Assembly (NCBI RefSeq): GCF_004745825.1
Contig: NZ_SRLA01000006.1
Coordinates: 124,001-188,000, forward strand
Source of the DNA: Hymenobacter fodinae
Lineage (GTDB): Bacteria > Bacteroidota > Bacteroidia > Cytophagales > Hymenobacteraceae
Length of the DNA stretch: 64,000 bases
Direction: 5' to 3'
Shown here: positions 8,140-16,491 of the stretch, one piece after another
How positions within the stretch are numbered: the stretch's first letter is position 1
Layout of the letters: each line of letters starts with the position of its first letter
Program-made: the position numbers and the translations under genes
The notes under the pieces: generated by a model
What the model saw: only the letters and a program-made list of their open reading frames with translations
Database searches by the model: none
What the model was told of the DNA's origin: nothing

Positions 8140-9207
8140 TCAGGCAAACTCTCTGGCGAAGAACTGTACCAACTGCTCGAAAGCCGCGTCGGGGATGGCG
8201 GGGAAGTTGGCAATGCGCAGGGTGGTAGGCTTCCAGGTGCCATAGCCGCTGCCCAACTGCAGCCCCTGCGAAAGAGCACGGCGCTTCACCTCCTCAATCA
8301 GCGGGGCGGAAGCTTGCAGACCGATAACCGTGGTGGAGCGGGTTTCGGGGTTTTGCACCATGGGCGTGAGCTGGGTGGCCTGATCGAAGTAGTCGTACAG
8401 CTTCGTAGCGCGGTCCTGCAGGTGCTGATGCGTAAACTTAATGGCTGGGCGGTCGTGGAGGGTGCGGCTCAGCAGGTAGATTCCCAGCACATTGGGCGTG
8501 TGGGTAGTCTGGAAGTTGAGCATCTTCTCGTACTGCGCCGTGAGCGAATTATAGTGGCTGCGCTCATTGATTTTGCGGAAGCGCTCCACCGCCCGCGGCG
8601 ACAGCAGCATCACGGAGAGGCCGGCGGGCTGCCCAAAGCACTTCTGCACCGAAGCGTACCAGATATCGGCCTTGATATACTTCAGCTGAATACCGGCAAG
8701 GGAAGACGTGGCATCAACAGCCAGCAGAGTGTTGCCGGGCAGGCGATTATACAAGTTCAGTACCACGCCGTCGCGGAGCTGGGTGGCGTTGCTGGTTTCA
8801 TTTTGGGTGATGCACACCAGGTCGGTTTGCTCGTCTAGGCCAGGCAGGTTGTTGGCATCGGGTATTTCATCAATGCCAAACTTGATGCCTGTGCTGTTCG
8901 GGCGCAACGCCTTAGCGTACTCAAACCATTTCTCCCCAAAAGCCCCGCTGTAAAGGTGCAGGCTCTTGTTGGGGGTCAGGCTCTGGGCTAGCACTTCCCA
9001 ACACTCGGTGGCCGAGCTCATGAAGAACACGGTGTAATCTTGGGGGATGTTGAGCTTATTTTTCAGCTCGGTAACCGTTTGGCGCATGAGCTGCACAAAC
9101 CGCTCACCGCGGTGCTGCGCCGAAAGCCAGCCTTCGTCGAAGGCATCCTGAAGGTATTGACGCACCTGTGGGTACACCTGCGACGGACCGGGATTGAATG
9201 TATACAT
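8140..9207 (-). CDS. Class V aminotransferase, phosphoserine aminotransferase-like
   Basis: A 355-residue PLP enzyme beginning MYTFNPGPSQVYPQV, the typical SerC/alanine-glyoxylate aminotransferase start. The PLP-binding Lys189 is in YASVQKCFG and the pyridine-nitrogen Asp165 in AVDATSSLAG; HRGERF contacts substrate phosphate or carboxylate. Probably phosphoserine aminotransferase of serine biosynthesis, but the sequence is shorter in its C-terminal part than E. coli SerC and no serA/serB neighbour is present, so alanine-glyoxylate or cysteine-desulfurase-like activity cannot be excluded. A good promoter box lies about 30 bases upstream. Confidence 0.82.
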   Translation of the reverse strand: MYTFNPGPSQVYPQVRQYLQDAFDEGWLSAQHRGERFVQLMRQTVTELKNKLNIPQDYTVFFMSSATECWEVLAQSLTPNKSLHLYSGAFGEKWFEYAKALRPNSTGIKFGIDEIPDANNLPGLDEQTDLVCITQNETSNATQLRDGVVLNLYNRLPGNTLLAVDATSSLAGIQLKYIKADIWYASVQKCFGQPAGLSVMLLSPRAVERFRKINERSHYNSLTAQYEKMLNFQTTHTPNVLGIYLLSRTLHDRPAIKFTHQHLQDRATKLYDYFDQATQLTPMVQNPETRSTTVIGLQASAPLIEEVKRRALSQGLQLGSGYGTWKPTTLRIANFPAIPDAAFEQLVQFFAREFA

Positions 9208-9237
9208 ATAGGTAAAGAAGCTAGGGAACGGGAAATA

Positions 9238-9245
9238 CAAAGGTA
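9238..9245 (-). promoter_or_regulatory. Putative -7 box TACCTTTG for the serC-like gene
   Basis: On the minus strand the sequence reads TACCTTTG, an exact match to the Bacteroidota TAnnTTTG -7 element, about 30 bases upstream of the chosen start. Confidence 0.55.
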
Positions 9246-9421
9246 GAAACAGAAAAACAGCGCTGGTGAGAAATACTCCCGCGCAAACTTTCTGTCGGCC
9301 TCACAGCAAGGCACCTCGGCAGCTCTTGTATTTGGGCTACTGAGGTGCCTAAACGCACGCTAGGCCTGTCTTCGTCAGACAAGCAGAATTTTTTATTCCT
9401 GCTAAGCAACAGGGCGCCGGC

Positions 9422-9868
9422 TTATATCTTGAAGCCCACCCGTTTGGGCCGTAACCCATCAAAGTAATGCAGTGCCAGCCGGTAGCTGTCGAGTTTGAAA
9501 CCGCTGATGCTGCCCACGCAGTTGCGACCAATGAGGCTTTTCTGGCGGAACTCCTCGCGGGCGTGCAGGTTGCTCAGGTGCACCTCTACCACGGGCGTAG
9601 CAATGGCGGCAATGGCATCGGCAAGGGCCACGCTAGTGTGGGTGTAGCCGCCGGCATTCAGCACAATGCCGTGGTAGCTAAAGCCCACTTCGTGCAGCTT
9701 ATCAAGCAGTTCGCCTTCGTGGTTGCTCTGAAAGTACGACAGCTCAAACTGCGGAAATGCCTCTTGCAGCTCCGGCAGGTAGTCTTCAAAAGAACGGGTG
9801 CCATAGATACCCGGCTCGCGGCGGCCAAGCAGATTGAGGTTAGGTCCGTTGAGCAGGAGGATTTGCAT
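9422..9868 (-). CDS. aroQ: Type II 3-dehydroquinate dehydratase
   Basis: Dehydrates 3-dehydroquinate to 3-dehydroshikimate in the shikimate pathway. The 148-residue length is standard for the dodecameric type II enzyme. Visible motifs: LNGPNLNLLGRREPGIYG with the catalytic Tyr and Arg, SNHEGEL, NAGGYTHTSVAL with the active-site Asn, and VHLSNLHAREEFRQKS with catalytic His and substrate-binding Arg. It diverges from xerD across a roughly 170-base region with two mirror-image promoter boxes. Confidence 0.95.
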   Translation of the reverse strand: MQILLLNGPNLNLLGRREPGIYGTRSFEDYLPELQEAFPQFELSYFQSNHEGELLDKLHEVGFSYHGIVLNAGGYTHTSVALADAIAAIATPVVEVHLSNLHAREEFRQKSLIGRNCVGSISGFKLDSYRLALHYFDGLRPKRVGFKI

Positions 9869-9892
9869 AAATGGAGGGCGTGACGTCTGAGG

Positions 9893-10028
9893 AACTTGGG
9901 AGCGGGTAAAGGTAACGGTGATTGTAGGTGCTAAGCTAGCCTACTTAATCAGGGGCGTGAGGTCAGTGGCCTAGCCTAGCTCGGTAGCTACAGCCCCGTA
10001 CCTTTACCCGTTCCTAAGCCCCCAAGTT
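9893..10028. promoter_or_regulatory. Divergent aroQ/xerD promoter region with mirrored -7 boxes
   Basis: TACCTTTA appears on the minus strand at 9906-9913 (toward aroQ) and on the plus strand at 9999-10006 (toward xerD). Each is embedded in a longer matching context (CGGGTAAAGGTA and its complement), so the whole region is an imperfect inverted repeat. Confidence 0.55.
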
Positions 10029-10036
10029 TCTAATTT

Positions 10037-10939
10037 ATGTCTACCTGGTCCGTTGCCATTAAGCAGTTTGAAGGATACCTGCAGCTAGAAAAGTCTCTGT
10101 CTGGCAACTCCGTAGAGGCCTACGTGCGCGATGTGAGCAAGCTGCGCCAGTATCTGGAGCTGGAGAAGCTGCCGGCCTCGCCCCAGCAGGTTACCACCCG
10201 CATCCTGCGCGACTTTCTGTCTTGGCTGGGTGGCCTTGGCATGTCGGCCACCTCACAGGCCCGTACGCTGTCGGGCATCAAGGCCTTCTATAGCTTCCTG
10301 ATTATGGAAGACATGCTGGCCCTCGACCCAACCGACACACTGGAAGCTCCCAAAACCGGCCGCAAACTTCCTGATACCCTCAGCTACCCCGAGATTGAGC
10401 AGTTGCTGGATGCCATTGACCTGAGCACGCCCGAGGGCACCCGTAACCGAGCCATTTTGGAAGTGCTGTACAGCTCGGGCCTGCGCGTGAGTGAGCTAAC
10501 CGACCTGCGCCTCTCCAACCTCTACGCCGACCAAGGCTTTGTACGCGTTACCGGCAAGGGCAATAAGGAACGCTTGGTGCCCATTGGGCGTGATGCGCTG
10601 AAACACCTGGGCTTCTACCTGCAGGGCATTCGGGCCCACCTCGATATCAAGCCCGGCAATGAAGATGTTGTATTCCTGAACAAGCGCGGCGCCAAGCTTT
10701 CCCGCGTGATGGTGTTCAACATTATCAAAGCCACCGCCGATAAGGCTGGCGTGCGCAAAAGCATCAGCCCGCACACTTTCCGGCACAGCTTCGCTACGCA
10801 CCTGATTGAAGGTGGCGCCGACCTACGCGCCGTGCAGGAAATGTTAGGCCACGAAAGCATTACCACCACCGAAATCTATACCCACCTCGACCGCGACTAC
10901 CTGCGGCAAGTAATTACCGAGTTCCACCCGCGCAGCTAA
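10037..10939 (+). CDS. xerD: Tyrosine recombinase XerD-like
   Basis: Site-specific recombinase expected to act with a partner or alone at the dif site to resolve chromosome dimers. The 300-residue protein has the N-terminal SAM-like core-binding domain (1-90) and the catalytic domain with the full set: Arg150 (SSGLRVSEL), Lys174 (GKGNKER), His246 and Arg249 (SPHTFRHSFATHL), His272 (LGHES) and nucleophile Tyr281 (TEIYTHL). No integron or phage context is present and the length is that of XerC/XerD, so this is a housekeeping recombinase. FtsK, its usual activator, is encoded just downstream. Confidence 0.92.
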   Translation: MSTWSVAIKQFEGYLQLEKSLSGNSVEAYVRDVSKLRQYLELEKLPASPQQVTTRILRDFLSWLGGLGMSATSQARTLSGIKAFYSFLIMEDMLALDPTDTLEAPKTGRKLPDTLSYPEIEQLLDAIDLSTPEGTRNRAILEVLYSSGLRVSELTDLRLSNLYADQGFVRVTGKGNKERLVPIGRDALKHLGFYLQGIRAHLDIKPGNEDVVFLNKRGAKLSRVMVFNIIKATADKAGVRKSISPHTFRHSFATHLIEGGADLRAVQEMLGHESITTTEIYTHLDRDYLRQVITEFHPRS

Positions 10940-11248
10940 CAGTTGTTGCCCCACCCAGAATGCCGTTCTAGGCCACTTGTTCCCTGACTATTGCTTTGCG
11001 TAGGTAAGCTGAGGCACCTGGAATAAACAGAACTGTGTTGCTGACGCCTAAGTACTGGCCTAGCGTGTCTTGCGGCACAGTAAGGGTATTGGCAGAAGGG
11101 GTAGGGGAGAGGTACGAGGGCAGAGCAACTGCGTAATTTATAGACAGAATTATATTCTTATTATAGTCAACAGTAACTCAGATAGTCAGAGTCTAGGATA
11201 CTCATAACTCAATGCAATTGCCTAGATTTGGTGCTTTGGTGCGTGAGA
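10940..11248. other. Intergenic region between xerD and ftsK
   Basis: About 309 bases without a supportable gene. It carries two CTAGGCC/GGCCTAG motifs (near 10973 and 11057), then an AT-rich stretch before the ftsK promoter box. I see no clear terminator hairpin after xerD. Confidence 0.5.
11223..11230 (+). promoter_or_regulatory. Putative -7 box TAGATTTG for ftsK
   Basis: Exact TAnnTTTG match ending 18 bases before the chosen ftsK ATG; the upstream 60 bases are AT-rich. Confidence 0.5.
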
Positions 11249-14200
11249 ATGGCTAAAAATACCTACAAGCAACAACCCAACGCGGCTCCGAGCCGCGCCA
11301 ACGAGCCCCGGCCGACGGAAGCGCGCACCCCGCGTAATCCGTCTCGGCCGGCTGCCGCTGAACCCGTACGCGAAACCCGCCGCAACGAGCCTAAAGGAAC
11401 GGCTGCGCCAAAAGCGCCACGCCAACCCATGAAGCTGCCTTCCATCAAGTTGGGGGGCGTGTTTGGCTTCCTGCGCGACCGGCGTTTTCAGCTGTTTCTT
11501 GGCTTCTTCTTCCTGCTTTCTTCCATCTACCTGACCATTGCCTTCCTGTCGTTTATCTTCACGGGGCACGCCGATCAGAGTGTAGTAGAAACGATAGGAA
11601 ATACGCCCGTGAAAGATGCCGGCCAAGAAACCGGCAACTGGCTAGGCCTGCTGGGGGCCGTTTTCGCCCAGGCTCTAATATATAAGGGCTTCGGAGTGGC
11701 TGCTTTTGCAGTGGTGCCCATTGTATTCTTTCTGGGCTATAAGATTGTGTTCCGCCGCGCGGGCCTGTCCATCAGCTATGTGCTGAGTCTGTGCCTGTTT
11801 ACCATGTTGTGGCTGAGTGTGCTACTGGGCTATGTGGTGCTGACCATTCAGGCCCCCGATGCCGACCCGACGCTGGCGCACCGCCTTGATTTTCTGTGCG
11901 GTGGCATTGGGTATGAAACGGCTCTGTGGCTCGATAGCCTCATTGGCTGGGGTACGGTACTGCTGCTGGCCTTCATCCTGATTTCGTTTGTGGTGTTCTT
12001 CTTCAACGTGACCACGCTTAACCTCAACTTGCGCCGCAATGAGGAAGAGATGGAGGAAGATCTAGCTGCTGACGCCAGCCCCTTTAACCGTGCTGAACCC
12101 GCCGGCAACCGAGCTGCATATGCGCCCGTGAGTGAGCCAGAAGCAGAAAAAGAGGACGACTCACTGGGTATCACCCTGAAGCGAGTTGGCCCGCTAGCAG
12201 CTCCTCAGCCCCAGCCGACACCCGCCAATGTTGCCGACGAAGAGGAGGACGAAGAATATCAGCCGGAACCGGTGCGCACGGGCTCAGTTGTGCCAGCGGG
12301 GCCTTCGTTTAGCGTAGCCGCTCCTGCTGCGGCGGCCGCAGCTACAGTTGCTGCCGGTGGCCTAGCAGCTTCCGCAGGTGCTGCTGCACTGCCGCTCACC
12401 GTGGCCGCTTCGGCTGGTTCGGTTGCGTCGGCTTCGGCGCCGGTTGCGGCTGGCCCTAGCTTCTCTATTGAGGCACCGGTAGCCGAAACGCCTGTGGTAG
12501 CTCCCGTTACCGCCAGCGTCCCGACGCCCCTGTCGTTGGCCGACCTTGCGGATGACGCAACGCCCCTGCCCGCACCCACTCCTGCGCCTGTTGCACCGGT
12601 AGTAACTACTCCGGTTTCATCCATAACCAGTGGCTTGTCGTTTGAGGTGGAAGATGCCACTTCACACGAGCTGGACCCCTCCGCCGGTGCCGATATGGCT
12701 GTTATTGCCGAGGAGGAAGAAGACGCGGAAGTAATGCCCACCGGCGACTACGACCCGACCATGGATCTGCCACGCTATCAGTACCCAACTCTTGAACTGC
12801 TCAATGATTACGGCGTAGCTAAAGCGCAGGTAACCAAGGAGGAACTAGAGGCCAACAAAGACCGCATCGTTGAAACCCTAGGCCACTACGGCATCAACAT
12901 TGCCAGCATCAAGGCTACCATTGGGCCCACCGTCACGCTGTATGAGATTGTGCCGGATGCCGGCGTGCGTATCTCTAAAATTAAGAGCCTGGAAGATGAT
13001 ATTGCCCTGAGCCTCGCGGCCTTGGGTATCCGTATCATTGCGCCTATTCCGGGTAAAGGCACCATTGGTATTGAGGTGCCGAATGCCAAAAAGGAGATGG
13101 TAAGCATCCGCTCGGTATTCAACACCGAGAAGTTCATCCACAGCGAGATGGACCTGCCCATTGCCTTCGGTCGTACTATCACCAACGAGGTGTTTGTAGT
13201 CGACCTAGCCAAAATGCCCCACTTGCTGATGGCCGGTGCTACGGGTCAGGGTAAGTCGGTAGGCCTGAACGTGATTCTAGCCTCGCTGCTTTATAAGCGC
13301 CACCCCTCGCAATTAAAGTTTGTGCTCGTCGACCCCAAGAAGGTGGAACTGAGCATCTTCAACAAGATCGAGCGTCATTTCCTGGCTAAGCTACCCGACA
13401 CCGACGAGCCCATCATCACCGACACTAAGAAGGTGGTGAACACGCTCAACTCGCTGTGTATGGAAATGGACCGCCGCTACGACCTGCTCAAGGACGCCGG
13501 CTGCCGCAACCTGAAAGAATACAACCGGAAGTTTGTGGAGCGCCGCCTCAACCCCAAGAAGGGGCACCGCTACATGCCTTTCATTGTGCTAGTAATTGAC
13601 GAGCTGGCTGACTTAATGATGACGGCGGGCAAGGAAGTGGAAACGCCCATTGCTCGTTTGGCTCAGCTGGCCCGCGCCATCGGTATTCACCTGATTGTGG
13701 CTACCCAGCGCCCCTCCGTAAACGTTATTACGGGTATCATCAAGGCCAACTTCCCCTGCCGTATCTCCTTCAAAGTAACCTCTAAGATTGACTCCCGCAC
13801 CATTCTCGATGCGGGTGGTGCTGATCAGTTGGTCGGTCAAGGTGACATGCTCATCTCGCAAGGCTCGGATATGATTCGGGTGCAGTGCGCCTTTATTGAT
13901 ACGCCCGAGGTAGACCACCTCTGCGACTTCATCGGCGAGCAGCAGGGCTACCCCGACGCATACCACCTGCCCGAAGTAGTGGGTGAAAGTGGCAGCGGCA
14001 ACGGCGATATGGAGGATATGGACCCCTCCCAGCGCGACTCGATGTTTGAGGAAGCTGCCCGCGTTATCGTGACGCACCAGCAGGGGAGTACTTCACTATT
14101 GCAGCGCCGTCTGAAGCTTGGCTATAACCGCGCTGGCCGTCTAATTGATCAGTTAGAGCACGCCGGTATTGTAGGGCCGTTTGAGGGCAGCAAGGCCCGG

Positions 14201-14260
14201 GAGGTTTTAATTCCCGATGAATATAGTTTGGAACAGTTGTTGAATACTCTGCCAAAATAG
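11249..14260 (+). CDS. ftsK: DNA translocase FtsK/SpoIIIE
   Basis: Septum-located ATP-driven DNA pump that aligns chromosome ends and activates Xer recombination. The 1003-residue protein has a basic N-terminal tail, four membrane segments (about residues 75-250), an acidic then Ala/Pro/Val-rich low-complexity linker (about 270-510), and the motor: Walker A GATGQGKS near residue 662, Walker B VLVIDELADLMM, and the RecA-like motif LIVATQRPS. The C-terminal winged helix (about 920-1000, LLQRRLKLGYNRAGRLID) is the gamma domain that reads polar sequence motifs. The ATG at 11249 fits the promoter and avoids an unlikely TTG start at 11228. Near xerD, matching its functional partner. Confidence 0.96.
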   Translation: MAKNTYKQQPNAAPSRANEPRPTEARTPRNPSRPAAAEPVRETRRNEPKGTAAPKAPRQPMKLPSIKLGGVFGFLRDRRFQLFLGFFFLLSSIYLTIAFLSFIFTGHADQSVVETIGNTPVKDAGQETGNWLGLLGAVFAQALIYKGFGVAAFAVVPIVFFLGYKIVFRRAGLSISYVLSLCLFTMLWLSVLLGYVVLTIQAPDADPTLAHRLDFLCGGIGYETALWLDSLIGWGTVLLLAFILISFVVFFFNVTTLNLNLRRNEEEMEEDLAADASPFNRAEPAGNRAAYAPVSEPEAEKEDDSLGITLKRVGPLAAPQPQPTPANVADEEEDEEYQPEPVRTGSVVPAGPSFSVAAPAAAAAATVAAGGLAASAGAAALPLTVAASAGSVASASAPVAAGPSFSIEAPVAETPVVAPVTASVPTPLSLADLADDATPLPAPTPAPVAPVVTTPVSSITSGLSFEVEDATSHELDPSAGADMAVIAEEEEDAEVMPTGDYDPTMDLPRYQYPTLELLNDYGVAKAQVTKEELEANKDRIVETLGHYGINIASIKATIGPTVTLYEIVPDAGVRISKIKSLEDDIALSLAALGIRIIAPIPGKGTIGIEVPNAKKEMVSIRSVFNTEKFIHSEMDLPIAFGRTITNEVFVVDLAKMPHLLMAGATGQGKSVGLNVILASLLYKRHPSQLKFVLVDPKKVELSIFNKIERHFLAKLPDTDEPIITDTKKVVNTLNSLCMEMDRRYDLLKDAGCRNLKEYNRKFVERRLNPKKGHRYMPFIVLVIDELADLMMTAGKEVETPIARLAQLARAIGIHLIVATQRPSVNVITGIIKANFPCRISFKVTSKIDSRTILDAGGADQLVGQGDMLISQGSDMIRVQCAFIDTPEVDHLCDFIGEQQGYPDAYHLPEVVGESGSGNGDMEDMDPSQRDSMFEEAARVIVTHQQGSTSLLQRRLKLGYNRAGRLIDQLEHAGIVGPFEGSKAREVLIPDEYSLEQLLNTLPK

Positions 14261-14365
14261 CCCGTAGTACTGCACTTAATGAGACTTTCTTCGGGATTTA
14301 GTTGTTTAAACTTTGCGTCCCGACGTACGTCTTACGCACACTACTCCACACACCTCTTTTAAGAA

Positions 14366-15010
14366 ATGAAAAAATATCTCGCTCTGCTCGCCTTATCGGT
14401 GTCGGTCTCGACAGCTGCCTCGGCGCAACAAGACCCTAAAGCCGGTAAGATCCTCGACCAGATGAGTGCGAAATATCAGGCTATGAAAGCCTTCAAGGCC
14501 ACGTTTACCCAGACTCTGGAAAACGACGCTGCGAAGGTGAAGGAAAACCTGAGTGGCGACATTACCGTGAGCGGCCAGAAGTTTCGGTTGAAGATGAGCG
14601 GCCAAGAGGTCATTAACAACGGCCAGACGATGTGGACGTACATGAAGGCGGAGAACGAGGTAAACATCTCGGACTACGACCCTGAGGACCAGGAAATTTC
14701 CCCTTCACAGATTTATACCCTCTATAAAAAGGGATATAAGTACTCCTACGTAGAGGAAGCCAAGGATGGCGGCGAAGCCGTAGACGTCATTGAGCTAGCG
14801 CCTGAAGACCGCTCGAACCCCGTGTTTAAGGTGCGGCTGAAGGTAAGCAAGGCCGATAAGTCGGTGAAAAGCTGGCAGATGTTCAAGAAAAACGGCAACC
14901 GCTACACGTATCGGATCAGCAAGTTCCAGCCTAACCCTCCGGTCGACGCTACTACCTTCACCTTTGACAAAGCAAAATACAAAGGTGTGAAGGTGATTGA
15001 CCTGCGCTAG
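14366..15010 (+). CDS. lolA: LolA-like outer membrane lipoprotein carrier
   Basis: Periplasmic chaperone that ferries lipoproteins from the inner to the outer membrane. The 214-residue precursor has a clear signal peptide (MKKYLALLALSVSVSTAASA, cut before QQD). The mature part shows the LolA pattern: MKAFKATFTQTL, GDITVSGQKFRLKMSGQEVINNGQTMWTY-type strands, and DATTFTFDKAKYKGVKVIDLR at the end. Identity to the E. coli protein would be low but the Bacteroidota LolA group looks like this. It begins about 105 bases after ftsK; ftsK-lolA adjacency is also seen in proteobacteria. The TAG stop lies inside a CTAGGCC motif. Confidence 0.87.
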   Translation: MKKYLALLALSVSVSTAASAQQDPKAGKILDQMSAKYQAMKAFKATFTQTLENDAAKVKENLSGDITVSGQKFRLKMSGQEVINNGQTMWTYMKAENEVNISDYDPEDQEISPSQIYTLYKKGYKYSYVEEAKDGGEAVDVIELAPEDRSNPVFKVRLKVSKADKSVKSWQMFKKNGNRYTYRISKFQPNPPVDATTFTFDKAKYKGVKVIDLR

Positions 15011-15030
15011 GCCACACCCCCAAGAAACGT

Positions 15031-15071
15031 ACAGCCCGCTTCAGCTATTCTGCTGGAGCGGGCTGTTTTTG
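15031..15071 (+). terminator. Rho-independent terminator after lolA
   Basis: Arms ACAGCCCGCTTCAGC and GCTGGAGCGGGCTGT (one G-T pair) with loop TATTCT, then TTTTTG. Confidence 0.85.
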
Positions 15072-15189
15072 TATTCATTCAGCCAGTAAATACGATAATA
15101 CAGCGGGAATAGAATCCTGGAGGCCGCACCGTAGGATTATATTTACTTCAGCAAGATGCTACTAAATCAGTATTTAGGAATAGGGTGAT

Positions 15190-16491
15190 ATGAAAGAGGA
15201 TTTTCTACACTATGTCTGGCAACACCAGTATTTTGATAAACAACAACTCGTAACGGAGGACGGGCAGGCACTAACAATTCTGCGTCCGGGTTTTCGGCAC
15301 ACGGATGCCGGCCCCGATTTCCCGAATGCTCGGTTGCAGTTAGGGGATGTGGAATGGAATGGGGCCGTAGAGATTCATCTTAAAGCTTCTGATTGGTACC
15401 GGCATCAACATCAGCAAGACCAAAAGTACGATCAGGTAATATTGCACGTGGTGCACACCGCCGACCAGCCCGTGTACCGCACAGATGGCACGCTGGTGCC
15501 AGTGCTGGCACTGGGCGCTCGGTTGCCAGCTGGGCTGCTCTCGGCATATGAGCGACTGTGCGAACAGCCCAGCAGTGAATCGTTGCCCTGCGCGGGGTTG
15601 CTAGGCCAGGTGTCGGAACTCACCAAAACGCTCATGTTAGATCGTGCCCTACTGGAGCGGGTGGAGCAAAAAGCGGATGTGCTGGCAGCATTGTACGAAT
15701 CCCTAGGCCAGGATTGGGAAGCTACTACTTGGCACGCACTGGCGGCAGCATTTGGCTTTCAAAAAAACAGTGAGCCCCTGAGCCGCTTAGCCAAGGCATT
15801 GCCGCTTTCCATTGTGCGTCGACATAGGCACGATCTGCGGCAGCTATCGGCCCTGGTATTTGGGCAGGCCGGCTTTCTGGCAGAACAGGCAGATAGTAGC
15901 CATGACTTATACATTCGGGATTTACAGCAGGAGTTTGCCTTCCTCCGGCACAAGTACAACTTGGCAGGCACGGGGCTTTCTGCTCACGACTGGAACTTCC
16001 TGCGTCTGCGGCCAGCAAACTTTCCCACCGTACGCCTGGCGCAACTCGTAGGCCTATTGCACGCTCGCCCAATGCTGTTTGATGCCCTGCTCTCAGCCAC
16101 CGATGTGCCTGCGCTTGAGCAGTTTTTTACGGCCCCCATGCCCGAATATTGGCGCACGCATTTCCGGCCCGGCAAACCCGGCAAAGTAGCGGAGCTGGGT
16201 CGTAGTAGCGTGCAGTTACTTATCATTAATGTGGTAGTGCCCCTCAGGGTGGCCTACGCTCGTCACACCGGCAGCGCCGAGTTGGTTGAAGCCTCCGTAG
16301 CTTTGCTGGAACAGCTGCCCGCAGAGCACAATCATATCACTGACCTCTACAACGCGCTGGGTTTCCAACACCGCACCGCCGCCGATTCTCAGGCGTTGCT
16401 GGCATTGCAGCGGGGCTACTGCACACCCCGGCGCTGCTTGCACTGCAGTATTGGGAGCCGCCTCGTTCAACCTAACCCCCTATCTCGTTGA
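15190..16491 (+). CDS. DUF2851 family protein
   Basis: A 433-residue cytosolic protein matching the Bacteroidota-restricted DUF2851 family by its start (MKEDFLHYVWQHQYFDK) and the motif RHTDAGPDFPNARLQLGDVEWNGAVEIHLKASDW followed by YDQVILHVVH, whose D/N/E/H/K residues resemble a nuclease-like acidic core. Function is unknown. The C-terminus ends with a Cys-rich CTPRRCLHC. Its stop overlaps the start of the next gene (TTGA), so the two are translationally coupled. Confidence 0.85.
   Translation: MKEDFLHYVWQHQYFDKQQLVTEDGQALTILRPGFRHTDAGPDFPNARLQLGDVEWNGAVEIHLKASDWYRHQHQQDQKYDQVILHVVHTADQPVYRTDGTLVPVLALGARLPAGLLSAYERLCEQPSSESLPCAGLLGQVSELTKTLMLDRALLERVEQKADVLAALYESLGQDWEATTWHALAAAFGFQKNSEPLSRLAKALPLSIVRRHRHDLRQLSALVFGQAGFLAEQADSSHDLYIRDLQQEFAFLRHKYNLAGTGLSAHDWNFLRLRPANFPTVRLAQLVGLLHARPMLFDALLSATDVPALEQFFTAPMPEYWRTHFRPGKPGKVAELGRSSVQLLIINVVVPLRVAYARHTGSAELVEASVALLEQLPAEHNHITDLYNALGFQHRTAADSQALLALQRGYCTPRRCLHCSIGSRLVQPNPLSR

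Noticed and set aside
8134..8838. Long open frame on the plus strand opposite the serC-like gene
   Set aside because: It mirrors the codon pattern of a well-supported PLP enzyme and has no recognisable domain.
12259..12741. Open frame opposite the low-complexity linker of ftsK
   Set aside because: The Ala/Thr/Ser-rich composition is the reverse of the ftsK linker, not a gene.
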